DNA of 64,000 nucleotides from Cercophora sp. LCS_1 (GCA_036250225.1 JAPZLL010000018.1:310001-374000), one strand, 5' to 3'; numbered from the stretch's first letter, positions 23,028-34,112 are shown. The notes: generated from the sequence alone by a model not told the origin. Made by a program: numbers and translations.

Positions 23028-25190
23028 TCAAACAAGTATCACATCCCGCGCGTCCATGTCATCCTCCTTGTATATCGGCAGTCTCTCCGGCGGACACAGC
23101 AGGATTCCAACCCTTATGAACTTCTCAGGAGCCTCGGAGACGCGAATGAGCACCAACGAGATGTCATAAGCCACAGTCCCGCACCATCGCCGGATAAACA
23201 GACGCCATGCTCCCTCTGAAAACTCCTCACAGGTCTGGAACCCGTCTCTGATCGTCTTGAGCGGTGACCTCTGCCAGTCGAGCAGCACGCGGTCCTTGTC
23301 AGTCATTGGCTCCGGCTCCCACCACGCATAGCGCACCCATCGTTCGCTGTCTTCCTCGGGTGGCCCAGGCCACACAGGTTCAATCTGCTCCCACCGTGTG
23401 TCGTCTTCAGGAAACGCATCGAGTCGTACCTCGTAAAACTGGTTGCCATCAGCCCGACTGACGCCATACTGGAGGCCCTCAGCCGTGTGATATCGCAGGA
23501 ACTGCGTCTCGGTCAGGTGCCCACGAACAACCAAATCACCTGTCGTCCTTCCGAGAAGTCGATCGCCCTCGCCCTCAGCCCAAGGCACCTCCACGATGAC
23601 CGGATCACGCGGGGTATCCTTTTCAAACGACGCAACATCCCGTCCCGGGTCCTCCATCTCATACTGGACAAAATTCCCCACCGACGCCCACGTCCACGAC
23701 GGCGGCATCGTCCGTCCCAGCGAATCAAGCGGCCGTGGATACACCCACCTTTCTCCGCCAGTCTTCACCTTCCACGGCGTGACATGCCACAGCAGATGCA
23801 GAAACAAAAACTCCCTCCATACCCCCATGACATACCCCAGCCCGCCCTTGACCCGTGACGCCAGCTGCCTCGCCACACCCGCAACGGCAGACAACCGATC
23901 CGACTCGAACGTAACAGCCATGGAGCTAAACTCCGTCACGATCCTCTGCCACCGATGCCGCAGCGGCGTGATGTCCCCGGCCTCCAGGGCTCCAACAGTG
24001 CGCGCATGCGTGGCCTTGGGGAACTGCGCGGATGCATGCCGTGACCCCGTGTGCCTCCACTCCCCACACTGGCAGCCTACTTCGACATTACACTCCCAGT
24101 ACAGATCCGAGTGCCCGAAGTGGAGCACACGCGAACAGAGCAGCCGTTCCTGGTAGATCCATCCCCTCCCAACAAGCGAGTCCTCGGCCTCAGATCCGCC
24201 CACGAAGAAGTAGCTCGGATGCCTGGTGGATATCCACTCTTTGACGGCCAGCCAGCCTTTTCGTTCCTCCATGTGATCATCGAGCACAACACGGTTTGTC
24301 TCCTCATCGCCTGACTCGCACGTTACATCATCCACCGATCTCGCCTCTGTCCCAACCGCGACGTCAATCGAGACATCACCAATTGGGACGCAAGTGACAA
24401 AACAACCCATCCCGCCCATCGTACGCCATCGTCGCAGCTAGATTGAGTGCTGAACCCTCATAGATCCCCGCCATTTTTGCACTCTGCCACCTCCAATCCT
24501 CCACATCATCCTGTATGATACACAGCGAATCGATCCAGAGATACTGATACCCTAGTCGCCGCGTAAACGCCACTGCGTCCTGGAACGTTTTCGGCAGGTT
24601 GTCAAACGGGATGCCGGTCTTAAAAGAGGCGAGAGTGGCGCGGGTTAGGATCGGGGGTGTATGCCGCCCCAGCAGTGTGATAGGGTTGTGTATGTTGCTT
24701 GTTCACCGTTGGATATGTGGAGGCGGATATGGTTTGATGAGATGCACAGCACGCGGTCTGGCAACGCACCTGGCGGTGGTCGACAGCCGTGTGCGTCGCA
24801 TGCTGACATGCGGGACTGGACCCAGGACGAGGATGAGGCGGAGTCGGTGTACGGGGAGCGGATGCCTGCGAAGGGATCCCGGGAGTTGGCCTTCACCTCT
24901 TTTAGTTGTGCCGCGGTGAGGCCTTCAAAGGGGAGGAAGTGGATGTCGATAGTGAGCGGTCGGTTGGAGGCGGTTTTGGTTGTGATTCGGAAGAGACAAA
25001 AGTCGGCTGCTTCGAGGGTGATTGAGATGCTGGAGATGGAGTCGAGGTTTGCGTCGGTGATGATGGAGAGCAGGGTTTTGCATGCTGCGCAGGTAGTGGC
25101 TGTGGCAATGAGGTCGGTGTGGTCGGCTGTGACGGTGATGGATTCGGCGGGTGGCGGGCGGGCGAGGGATTGGCAGAGGGAACACGGCAT
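23028..25190 (-). pseudogene. HET-domain gene with two frameshifts
   Basis: Starting at 25190 (MPCSLCQSLARPP), the frame carries a Cys-rich start and reaches YTTLSHCWGG, the hallmark opening of the HET domain. It then shifts by one base near 24660. The next frame continues LPKTFQDAVAFTRRLGY and YLWIDSLCIIQDD (the second HET block) to GRDGLFCHL, and shifts again near 24395 into a third frame. That frame runs 460 codons to 23028 with GRGWIYQERLLCSRVLHF and PSWTWASVG. All canonical HET blocks are present in order, so the gene was once complete at about 710 residues. HET proteins trigger heterokaryon-incompatibility cell death or non-self recognition. No normal intron explains either shift. Assembly errors are an alternative to real decay. 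Confidence 0.75.
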
Positions 25191-25702
25191 TTTGGCTTGG
25201 AGGTGCGACGATGGTCGTGAACGATGACAGAAAGAAGGAAAAATGAGGGAGAAGGGTGATGAAGCTGCGGGGCTTGCGGAGGGCCTTGGTGCCTGACGGT
25301 TGAATTTCCCCCATCGGCCAGACTTCATGTCAAGGCCTGCGACCGCCCAAGTCGAGGAGTCCAATCAAATCTCCCCCACCGCAGCCCAGAGAATCACGCA
25401 CATCAAACACCGAAAGCAGCCAATGCACAGTGAGTCAAGATGAATATGTATTACACATCAAGGGCTGGAGATATTACTTGTCATTACCCATCCGGCCCTT
25501 GCGAGGCATTCTATGTGGTCTGAAATCTGATGAAACGGCGTCTTGCCAAATCCAGAGAAGAGTATCTTGAGAGAAAAAAGTCCAAGCCCTAAAAATGCCT
25601 CTTTGTCGAGGGCAAACGAAGTACAAAAGAATGCCTTAGAAAAAACCACCCAACCCTGTTCCAAAAACACCGCCCCACATCCATCAATAGACATCTCGAT
25701 CG
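25191..25702. other. Intergenic region between HET locus and surface-protein gene
   Basis: This is the upstream side of the HET locus and the downstream side of the large surface-protein gene. No frame or repeat of note was seen. Confidence 0.4.
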
Positions 25703-28700
25703 TTAAAGCAGAATGGCACGTCGGCGGGCCGCGGGCGAGCAGATACCCGCGAGGATGTCGGGGTTGTAGAAGATCGCGGCAACCATGTAGTTGCACATGA
25801 CGCTGGTGTTGATGTTGAGGATCAACGCAGCAGCGGGGTTGTTCTGGATATCGGGCGAGCTGGAGTCGACCACGTTGGTGATGGCCGAGCGGCAGGTCGA
25901 TGTGAACTGCTGTGTGAGCTCGGGAGTCATGGTGGTGCCGACAGGAGCCTGGGCCATGAGGTCGCACGTAGTGCTGAAAAGGCTGTCGACGAGGTCGGTG
26001 GCGAGATCAGAGCCAGGGACGACCGTGGCGAAGTGATCGACAAGTTGGCTGGCGGCAGCAACGGCGTTCTGGGGGGCCGCGGCGGCAGTGTGGGTGGGCG
26101 CGGCCGGGACGGCAGACGACACAGAAGTCACCGGGGGAACGACCGAAGATGGGACGGCAGAAGTAGCAGGGACGGCTGTCTCGGTCTGAGGGCCGGAAGA
26201 CGCGGCGGAAGAGGGGGCCGGGCCAGCGCTGGAGACAGGGGCCCCGGAAGAGGGAGCAGCAGAGCTGGGGGCAGCAGTGCCAGCAGGCTCGTCAGAGGTG
26301 TTGTCGCTGGAGGGGGCAGCCGAGGAAACCGGGGCGCTAGAGACAGGGACAGCCGCGGAAGTAGTCGACGGATAGGCCGTGGCATCGTCAGACTCAACGG
26401 GAACCGAGGTAACGGCCAAAGAGGGAACAGGAGGGCCGGAGACAGAGGGAGCTGCCGAGGAAGCCGCAGACGAGGCCGGGACAGCGGAGGATGGCACGGC
26501 GCTGGAGTGGGCAGCCGAAGATGCAGGGACTGCCGACGACACAGCTGGGGCGGAAGAGCCGGCCGAGGAAGCAGCAGAGGCCGAAGAGACGGCAGGGGCG
26601 GCGGAGGAGACAGGCGCCGAGAAAGGCGGGGCGACTGAGCCGGATACTACCGAAGCAGACGAAGCGGCAGCCGAGGAAGCAGCGGGCGCTGAAGGGGCGG
26701 AAGCGCTACCAGTCGACAATACCCAGCCAGCATCAGTTGAAGCAGACGAGTGAGGAGCAGAGGCGGCTGAGGTCACGTCCGATGGCGCAGCCGAAGAGTG
26801 GGGAGCTGATGCAGCGCTGGTGACGTCAGATGGGCCAGCCGAGGAAGCAGCAGAGCTGGCAGCCGCGGCCGAGGAAACGGGGGCCGAAGAGCCGGCAGAA
26901 GCAGCTGAAGATACGGGGGCGGCAGCCGAAACAGATGACGGGGCAGCGCTAGAAGCCGCAGCCGAAGAGGGAGCAGCAGATGACACAGCCGGGACCGAAG
27001 CAGCCGAGACAACGCTGGAAGCAGCCGAAGCGGAAGCAGATGACGGGGCAGCGCTAGAAGCCGCAGCTGAAGAGTGGGCAGCAGATGAGACAATGGCGCT
27101 GGATGGAGCAGCAGCTGAGACAGACGATGGAGCAACGCTCGAGGCGGCGGCCGAAGACGGAGCAGCAGAGGATGGTGCAGCGCTGGACGCCGCGGCTGAA
27201 GAGTGGGCAGCAGATGAGACAATGGCGCTGGATGGAGCAGCAGCTGAGACAGACGATGGGGCAGCGCTCGAGGCGGCGGCCGAAGATGGGGCAGCTGAAG
27301 ACGGAGCAGCAGAGGATGACGCAGCGCTGGACGCCGCGGCTGAGGGAGCAACAGACGAAGCAGCAGCACTGGATGGAGCGGCGCTAGATGCAGCCGACAC
27401 CGGGGCCGACGAGGGAGCAGCTGACGACACAGCCGGGACCGAAGCAGCCGAGATAACGCTGGAAGCGGCCGAAGCAGAAGCAGACGATGGGGCAGCTGCG
27501 GCCGACGATGAGGCGGGAGCAGAAGAGCCAGCAGCCGAGGCAGAGCTGGCGGCAGCCGAAGCGGAAGCAGACGACGGGGCAGCCGCAGCCGACGAGGAGG
27601 CGGGATCAGAAGAGCTGGCGGCGGCCGAAGCAGCCGAGACAACGCTGGAAGCAGACGACGGGGCAGCCGCAGCCGACGAGGCGGGAGCAGAGGAGCCAGC
27701 AGAGACAGAGCTGGCGGCGGCCGAAGCGGACGAAGCAACGGATGCGGACTGAGAGGCAGCCGGGGCGGAGGAGCTAGGGGCAACCGACAGGGCAGAGAAA
27801 GCGGTCGAGGAAGCAACGGAAGCCGAGGGAGCAGAGGCAGCAGAGGCGGATGAAGCGGAAGCAACCGATGCGGAGGATGCCGACACAGCGGAGGCCGACG
27901 AAGCCGACACAGCCGAAGCAGAGGATGCGGAAACAACGGACTCGACGGAAACAGAGGAGACGGAGACAACCGACTCAACCGATACCGAGGAAACGGAAGC
28001 TACTGACTCAACCGAGGCGGAAGAGGCCGACGAAACAGACGCAGCCGACACGGACGATTCCGAATAGCAGATTTCCTCCGACACCGACGACGCAGAAGCT
28101 GCCGAGGCCGCAGAAACGGCAGAAGCAGAAGCGAGGGACGCCGAAGACGAGATGTCATTGGCGTTAGCGCCAGTGGCGAAGAAGCCAAAGATGAGAAGGA
28201 GACCGCACCAGAAGAGGCTTCCGGTGACAGGGCGGGTGCGACGGGCACCAGCAGTATAGATCTTGGTGGGGACGGCTCCACCAGCGGGAGCAATGAGTGA
28301 GGTGGTCAAGCCAGTCGGGGAGGCATAGCCACCCTGGCCGCCGAAGCCAGCGCCACCAGCGGGACCAGCGGGGAAGGGAGCGACGCCGGTCTGGGCAGCA
28401 CCACCACCGGGAGCGACACCGCCGCCGGGGTAGGCACCACCGCCAGGAGCAGCACCACCACCTGGGGCAACGCCACCACCAGGGGCAGAGCCAGAGCCAC
28501 TGCCGGGATAAGCACCGCCACCGGGAGCGCCAGTCTTGGGGTCAAAGCCACCTCCGGGATAGGAGCCACCACCGGGCGCGCCGGAGCCGGGAGCACCGGA
28601 TCCACTGCCGGGGAAAGAACCGCCGCCGGGAGCACCGGAGCCACTGCCGGGGAAAAAACCGCCGCCGGGAGCGCCGGATCCACTACCGGGGTACGAGCCG

Positions 28701-30043
28701 CCACCGGGAGCGCCGGAGCCAGGGGCACCAGAGCCGCCACCCGGGTAAGCACCGCCGCCAGGATAAGAACCACCACCAGGGGCGCCGGAGCCACCACCAG
28801 GATAGGAACCGCCGTTACCACCTGGGGTGCCAGGGTAAGCACCACCGCCGGGCTTGGTGCCGGGAACCCAGCCACCAGGAACGATGGGGCCGCCGGTGGG
28901 CTGGGCGCCGTCCTCGGGGCAGTAAGTCGAGTAAGCAGTGACGACCTCGGTAGTGACAGCGCCAATGGGGCAGTTGTGGACGGTGGGCGGGCACTTGGTG
29001 ATTGTGTACGTCTGAGTGTTCAGGTACGTGAAAGTAGTGGTCTGGCCGGCAGTGCCAGTGCCGGTGATGGTTCCGGAGCCAGTGGGGTTACCAGTGGGGT
29101 TGCCAGTGCCCGTGGGGTGGCCAGTATAGGTCGAGGTCGGGACACTAACAGAGCCACCTGTGGACTGACCATTACCGCCGGTAGGGCCGGGGCCGCTGGT
29201 GGGACCACCGGTCGGGTCGTCCGAGAAGCAAATCTCATCGGTCGACGAAGCGCTGGTAGGAACGCTGGACACGCCGGAAGCGGAGCCAGATGGCCCAACG
29301 GAGGCAGCTCCAATAGCAGACGAAGCTGTCGCGGAAGCGGAAACGGCCGAGGAGGCGGCCGAGCCTGCAGAAACGGCTGAGGATGCGGCGGATGCGGTGC
29401 TCGAGGCATTGTTAGATGCCGGCACGCTGGAGCCTGACTGGGCAGCAGAAGACACGCCCGATGCAGCGCTCGAGACAACCGAAGATGCTGGAGCGCTGGA
29501 GCCCGAGGCGGCGGGGACACCAGACGAAGCACCCGCGGCAGCTGGAGCGGTGCTTGAGGCATTGTTAGAGGCCGGAGCGCTGGACCCAGAAGCACCCGGG
29601 GCCGCCGAAGAAACCGCCGAGGCAGCGCTTGAAGCAGCCGAAGAAGCCGGGGCACTCGAGACGTTGTTGACAGTCGGCGGGGGCACGGTGGGCGGGTGAG
29701 GCGTGCAGTCGGGGATGTCTTCGGTGGTGATTACGGGCGCACCGCTGCCGTTAGTCGTGATTGTCAAGATCTGGCACAAGTCCTGGAGGGTCACGGTCTC
29801 TGTCGACGTAACGACGCCGCCTTGGCCCAGGGTGAAGCCCAAGTTCGAGGTGTGGACAACCGGTTCGGTGCATGGGTTTGTGCTGGTGCACGTGAGGGTC
29901 TCGGGGATTACGCCGGTGCTGGCGACACACTCAACGCCGGGATACGTCTCCAAGGGCGCACAGTCGACCGCATCGCCGCGGCAGACCAGGTCCAGCGAGT
30001 AGGACGCTCCGCAGAGTTTGAAAGTGCCTGTGACGGTAGTCAT
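25703..30043 (-). CDS. Giant Ser/Ala- and Gly/Pro-repeat surface or silk-like protein
   Basis: One uninterrupted 1446-codon frame. Order: a Cys-containing N-terminal region (1-120; no signal peptide at the first Met); a Ser/Ala block (about 125-270); Gly/Thr repeats; a Cys segment TITKCPPTVHNCPIGAVTTE, a pattern common in fungal wall adhesins (about 345-375); a Gly/Pro block with repeated APGGGSYPGGG-type units (about 394-551); a hydrophobic helix GSLFWCGLLLIFGFFATGANA (about 606-627); a Ser/Ala block of over 600 residues; and a non-repetitive C-terminal domain (about 1318-1446) with three Cys and amphipathic helices. Low-complexity arms with a folded C-terminus recall silk and adhesin designs. 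The internal hydrophobic helix could be a membrane anchor, or could mark a second gene's signal peptide. The frame staying open through repeats argues that it is expressed. The function is unknown. Confidence 0.75.
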   Translation of the reverse strand: MTTVTGTFKLCGASYSLDLVCRGDAVDCAPLETYPGVECVASTGVIPETLTCTSTNPCTEPVVHTSNLGFTLGQGGVVTSTETVTLQDLCQILTITTNGSGAPVITTEDIPDCTPHPPTVPPPTVNNVSSAPASSAASSAASAVSSAAPGASGSSAPASNNASSTAPAAAGASSGVPAASGSSAPASSVVSSAASGVSSAAQSGSSVPASNNASSTASAASSAVSAGSAASSAVSASATASSAIGAASVGPSGSASGVSSVPTSASSTDEICFSDDPTGGPTSGPGPTGGNGQSTGGSVSVPTSTYTGHPTGTGNPTGNPTGSGTITGTGTAGQTTTFTYLNTQTYTITKCPPTVHNCPIGAVTTEVVTAYSTYCPEDGAQPTGGPIVPGGWVPGTKPGGGAYPGTPGGNGGSYPGGGSGAPGGGSYPGGGAYPGGGSGAPGSGAPGGGSYPGSGSGAPGGGFFPGSGSGAPGGGSFPGSGSGAPGSGAPGGGSYPGGGFDPKTGAPGGGAYPGSGSGSAPGGGVAPGGGAAPGGGAYPGGGVAPGGGAAQTGVAPFPAGPAGGAGFGGQGGYASPTGLTTSLIAPAGGAVPTKIYTAGARRTRPVTGSLFWCGLLLIFGFFATGANANDISSSASLASASAVSAASAASASSVSEEICYSESSVSAASVSSASSASVESVASVSSVSVESVVSVSSVSVESVVSASSASAVSASSASAVSASSASVASASSASAASAPSASVASSTAFSALSVAPSSSAPAASQSASVASSASAAASSVSAGSSAPASSAAAAPSSASSVVSAASAAASSSDPASSSAAAAPSSASASAAASSASAAGSSAPASSSAAAAPSSASASAASSVISAASVPAVSSAAPSSAPVSAASSAAPSSAAASSVAPSAAASSAASSSAAPSSAAPSSAAASSAAPSSVSAAAPSSAIVSSAAHSSAAASSAAPSSAAPSSAAASSVAPSSVSAAAPSSAIVSSAAHSSAAASSAAPSSASASAASSVVSAASVPAVSSAAPSSAAASSAAPSSVSAAAPVSSAASAGSSAPVSSAAAASSAASSAGPSDVTSAASAPHSSAAPSDVTSAASAPHSSASTDAGWVLSTGSASAPSAPAASSAAASSASVVSGSVAPPFSAPVSSAAPAVSSASAASSAGSSAPAVSSAVPASSAAHSSAVPSSAVPASSAASSAAPSVSGPPVPSLAVTSVPVESDDATAYPSTTSAAVPVSSAPVSSAAPSSDNTSDEPAGTAAPSSAAPSSGAPVSSAGPAPSSAASSGPQTETAVPATSAVPSSVVPPVTSVSSAVPAAPTHTAAAAPQNAVAAASQLVDHFATVVPGSDLATDLVDSLFSTTCDLMAQAPVGTTMTPELTQQFTSTCRSAITNVVDSSSPDIQNNPAAALILNINTSVMCNYMVAAIFYNPDILAGICSPAARRRAILL
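26390..28130 (-). repeat. Coding low-complexity Ser/Ala repeat block
   Basis: Within the giant gene this stretch encodes almost only Ala and Ser, in units such as SSAAPSSAAASS and the longer repeated unit VSAAAPSSAIVSSAAHSS. One about 50-residue unit appears twice near 27060-27290. The antisense strand stays open as a by-product of the codon pattern. Confidence 0.8.
28390..28860 (-). repeat. Coding Gly/Pro-rich repeat block
   Basis: Tandem, imperfect units of about 9-12 residues (GAPGGGSYPG, GSGAPGGGFFPG and similar) in the giant surface-protein gene, with Tyr and Phe at a fixed place. It resembles collagen-like or GPGG-type silk motifs in composition only. Confidence 0.75.
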
Positions 30044-30143
30044 GGTCGGTTACCGTGCTCTCAGGTTTCTGGATAACGAATGGACGGGACTCGAAGTCTA
30101 CGGAACAAGAAAACGGTGCAACATCGTCGCGGCTTGTCCTGGC

Positions 30144-30149
30144 ACTTAT
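30144..30149 (-). promoter_or_regulatory. TATA-like box upstream of the giant gene
   Basis: The minus strand reads GGTATAAGTG about 100 bases before the first Met at 30043. This placement fits a core promoter and supports 30043 as the start, rather than an unseen upstream exon. Confidence 0.4.
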
Positions 30150-33007
30150 ACCGAGATCTCGTTGAGCCTCCATCTCACTGTGCCTGGGAGCCAGGGGCTC
30201 GGATCTAGACCGCCCCGTCGCTCATTTCCACAATCGGACGGGCCTCAGCTTCCTCCCCACTGCTGCTGTCCAGCTCCAGCAATAGCCCTGTTTGTGGCTT
30301 GAGCTGAGCCGCATGGTCCTGAAGAACTTCGCAAGGCGACCAATTCCCTCCATGTGGCTTGCTTCCGGAGCGTAGGAGTCAGGGGGAGAGCAAGCGCCTG
30401 GAACGCCAAGAGTATTGGTGCTAGTGCAACTATCGGTTGGTGGCTTGCGCGCCCCCCAATAATTGTTAGTCCCAAATGCCGGGTTCGCTGTCACACTGCT
30501 GCCATCCCGTCAGCCGGCAGCGAGGTCAACAACGGATCACAACATACCGTTTGGGAACAGTGGCCGTAGTCCAAGAATAACCAAGAGAGTGGGACACTGG
30601 AAGAGCAGACGCTGGGAAAAGGGGAGCGCGTTGATGGTGCGACGAGGACGTGTTTTTTGTCCAGGCGGGCCACCTGCCGGCAGCATGCGAATGCCAAGAC
30701 AGCGCCAAGGATGATCCGGGACTTTGCCTCCGGATCCGCAGGCTAGTGCAGGACAAACAACCTCAGCTCAAATTCCTTTTGCGCAAACGACGAGCGTTTG
30801 GCAAACACGCCCCGATCCGCGATTGGAAAGGTCGCCAGGGGAAGTCAACACGGGAATGACAGCCGTCCGTGGAATCTCTGGACAGAAATAATCAAACGAT
30901 TGCCGTGTTGTGTGTGTTCTACGTGTTTGCTCTTCAAAGTCCACACAGTCAGCCTGCACGGTCAACCATCAGTGGTGGCACCTGCCTGCCACACAATTGA
31001 TTGATCCGAATCTGACTCACCCACCCCGAATATTCGTGCACTGTGAGCGTCGTCCCTTCCCGTTCTAGACAGTGGAACCCGAGGCAGCCCGTACTCGTCA
31101 GCCGCCAACATTGATCCAAGGCACGGGGGAGGTTCCAACTGACGTCAACGCCCATTGTCTGGTGTTGACACGGTCATGGTGGCTTTCGTCCTCGGGCTGA
31201 ACCATCCCATCTTCGACTTCGTCAAACACTGGGCAGTGGAACGGCACCCCGAATCTCACGGCCAGGCAGCGCTAGACCGTCCTCAACCGGTGGCGGGCTG
31301 GGTGGTCGCTCGGGCTTGAAACCGTTTGTGCGGGACTGCCCCTGAATCTCGCTGGTGGACAGGACCATGTGTTGATGTGTTGGCATTCCAGAATCCCCAA
31401 CCGCCGTTTGCTTCACCGCACCTTGCGTCCGCCCGGTTGTCGCCATCCACCGTCTGCCGAGGATTGTATTGGCTGACAGGCGATGTGCCCGCCCACACGG
31501 TGGCGCGCGAATATGGCCAATACAATCTCTGGGAGACGCCGTGGTGGCGGTTGTGGTCTCACTAGCTGTCTCTCCCGGATCGTTGTGCACAATTCCGTAA
31601 CTAACCACGAAAAAAAATATCCGTCAGCTGCCTCCGCGTGTTGGTCCATGCAAACGGGAGATGCCGCTGTGAAAGTCATACCCACTCTGGGAACGACGCG
31701 AAGACGGTGGCTGATGACGTTTTGAGACTGAGCAAGTTAATTCACAGCAGCCAAACTAGACCCAAAAGGTGTCACCGTAATGCGATGAGGACGTGAGATT
31801 CTGGCTGTGGGATGAAAAATGATCAGGTCAAGGGAAACGGCAGTCGCGGCCTAGCGTGGTTCGGCCCCTGCGTCTGGAGCGCCACATTCATGCAGGAGGA
31901 TCCAGGCTGGCAGGACTTTTCAGCTCTGGCCAAAACGCCACATTCGTCTGGTTGGAATCGGAACTGCTGAATAATAAAAGACCCGTGGAGTCCCCAGAGA
32001 TCCCTCGATGTTTGAGTGGGGTGGTTTGCGTCGATGGCATTTCGTGCGCCGTCAATCAGTGCCGTGTTACCCGGGGAGGCTGCGGTTAGTGTGCTCCTGC
32101 CTGTTTTCTGGCGATCAATTCCCAGCGCGACTGAATCGCCGCTGCGGTCGCCCATCTTTCCAAGCCGCCCCTGCCCTGCCTGGTGACTGTATGACTGTCC
32201 GTCGGTGCAAGTGGATCCAGTGTTCATGCGATGCCGTTCCGTGTTGCGAGATTGCCCATGTGTTTGCCGATCATGTCTTGAAGCCCCGGGATTGTCGATG
32301 AGCCCGCCTTCATAGACACTGCAATTAACACCTACCAGATCGACGGGACACCAGATCTGAACTCAACCCTGACCCGCAACTATATTTTGTCGTCAACCCT
32401 CCCAGCCATTGAGGAGAATTGCGACGATCTGGGTTGGGGGCTGCCCGAAGGAAAAGCAACCAGCTGCAGCTGAATCAAGTGTCCACCGCCAGCTGTCACT
32501 CCTTCCGCCTCCGACACAGTCATCTCGACATTGCCACGTGACACCATCCCAGCACGTGCTTGATCCTTTCATTGCCGATGCATAACCTCTTCAAAGCGCC
32601 GACGCGGAGGCATATTTTTGCCCTCGTCGTATCTCACAAGTCCTGTATGTAAACACCGAGTTGGCTGGTCAAATAGCCACCGCGAAAGAAATCTCGTGCC
32701 CAACGCCTTGGAGTCGAATGCTCATGTCAGGAAGACAAAAAAAATCATTTGAGGTGTCAAAAGTAACTAAAAGCCCGACCCTCCAACGCTATTATTGTTT
32801 GTGTTCATTGTAATGCACGAACTACCTCACAAGATCACCGTTCTGGTTGCTGCCCTCCGCGTATACATGCCCAACCACCCCCTCGGTCACTCCTTCAATA
32901 TACAAAGAAACGTCCAACTCCTTCCCACCCTACCTACCCACACTCTCCGACTCCCGATTGATTAGTTTGTTCAGCTCACTCTTGATCTTCTAAAACTCCA
33001 CTTCGTC
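30150..33007. other. Long gene-poor stretch
   Basis: No frame on either strand shows domains or consistent splice signals. It contains CACGTG-type palindromes near 32537 and 32553 and an AT-richer section at 32730-32810. It is probably regulatory or decayed DNA at the edge of the accessory region. Confidence 0.4.
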
Positions 33008-33382
33008 TCACTTGGACAAACGGAACGTGGTGTTCCCGCTCGGCAGATTCAGCGTAAGGCCTAGTGCTCGCTCCGCACCCAGAGACGGTAGACAGACCAG
33101 CGCAACCAACTGTTCGAGATCAAGAGTATCGCTTCCGGAGGGGCCGTCCCAACTAGTGTACCTCACAGTTCCACAAGCTTGATAGCCGACCCAATACGTG
33201 ACTGTGCGGCGCGGCAATTGGCTTGGGCGAGGCAAGAACTGAGTATTTGAGGCGATGTTCCTAGCAAACTGCGCGGGACAACAGAAGAAAGACAATGTAA
33301 AGGATGTTGGAGGGATGGTAGGAGGGGGAGGGGGTAGACGTAATGAGGCAGCCGGGGAGTACGTGGTAACAGGGGAGTACAC
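33008..33382 (-). CDS. Gene fragment with RALxLTLNLPSGNT C-terminus
   Basis: A 124-codon frame without ATG. Its second half (from FARNIASNTQFLPRPSQ onward) looks coding and ends in LPSLGAERALGLTLNLPSGN. The same block closes the frame at 41509-42009 (VPSLDANRALDLTLNLPSGN), and the DNA is nearly identical over about 30 bases there. The Pro/Ser-rich first half may be intron, since an acceptor lies before the FARN segment. The family is unknown; it is probably the 3' exon of a broken or unrecognised gene. Confidence 0.35.
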   Translation of the reverse strand: MYSPVTTYSPAASLRLPPPPPTIPPTSFTLSFFCCPAQFARNIASNTQFLPRPSQLPRRTVTYWVGYQACGTVRYTSWDGPSGSDTLDLEQLVALVCLPSLGAERALGLTLNLPSGNTTFRLSK

Positions 33383-33385
33383 AGG

Positions 33386-34112
33386 CTAAGGAGGAATCCT
33401 GCACATCTCTTCAAATAATGGACTCGACCGGGCATCTTGAGAGTGGGCGGTGTGATCCCCACTGTCCAGCCTGCGCCTGCAAGTCTCCATATGGATATCG
33501 CCGTTGCTGGGGTCCACAACGGGAATCACGAGCATAGACGGCTCATCCTCTTCCTCTTCCTCAACCTCACCCACAAGCTCGCACGCAAGCTTGTCCACAA
33601 GTCCATCCTCATCCTCATCCTCACCCCCATATATCTCATCGTCAGGGACATCCAACCATTGTTTCATCCTCTCGCCCAATGGAGTGGTCCCCTCGTTGGG
33701 ACCTCCGCGCGTCCCAACTCGGCCCTACGCTGCTGGATTGTTGCTGCTGAATAGTAGAATTAGTTGCGAGCGTCAGGATAACGTTTGAGAGGAGGCTTAC
33801 TGGAGAGCCGGTTCGAGGACTCAATCGATCCTCTGGTCGCCGGCCCACTGTCGGCATCGAACTGTCCCGACTTCCGCTAAGCGGGTTGGGGTCACCCCGA
33901 GGGGACTCATCTTGCACGGCCGCCTGGTAAGCCACGGAGTTGCACTCGAAGGGGTCAAGGCTAATGTCGCTTGTAACCAAGCTACTCAGCTCCTTGCCCT
34001 TGCCCTTATGTTGCACAACGGCCTTGGAGATGCGCTATTACTTGGGACTTCTCAGCTGTCTTGTCTCACCGGTCGACATCTTCCCCTTGCGAGACGAGGA
34101 CGAAGGAGCCAT
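33386..34112 (-). CDS. Acidic hypothetical protein
   Basis: The best model has a middle exon (about 34034-33815) coding HKGKGKELSSLVTSDISL and a Ser/Pro-rich stretch. An intron GTAAGC...AACTAATTC...CGTAG follows, then a last exon coding PLGERMKQWLDVPDDEIYGG and a very acidic run of Glu/Asp, ending MCRIPP. The 5' exon beginning MAPSSSSRKGKMST at 34112 has a clear GTGAGA donor, but its phase does not fit the next exon, so the start is unresolved or the gene is damaged. There are no recognised domains. The acidic, charged composition suggests an intracellular, possibly nuclear protein. Confidence 0.4.

Noticed and set aside
26820..27752. Long plus-strand frame of 310 codons rich in Ala, Glu and Asp
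   Set aside because: It is antisense to the Ser/Ala repeats of the giant gene. The opposite strand stays open because the repeated codons lack stop complements.
26773..27978. Long minus-strand Leu/Pro/Arg-rich frame of 401 codons
   Set aside because: A frame-shifted shadow of the Ser/Ala repeat in the giant gene; composition is that of an off-frame low-complexity sequence.
28297..28941. Plus-strand Arg/His-rich frame of 214 codons
   Set aside because: Antisense shadow of the Gly/Pro repeat block.
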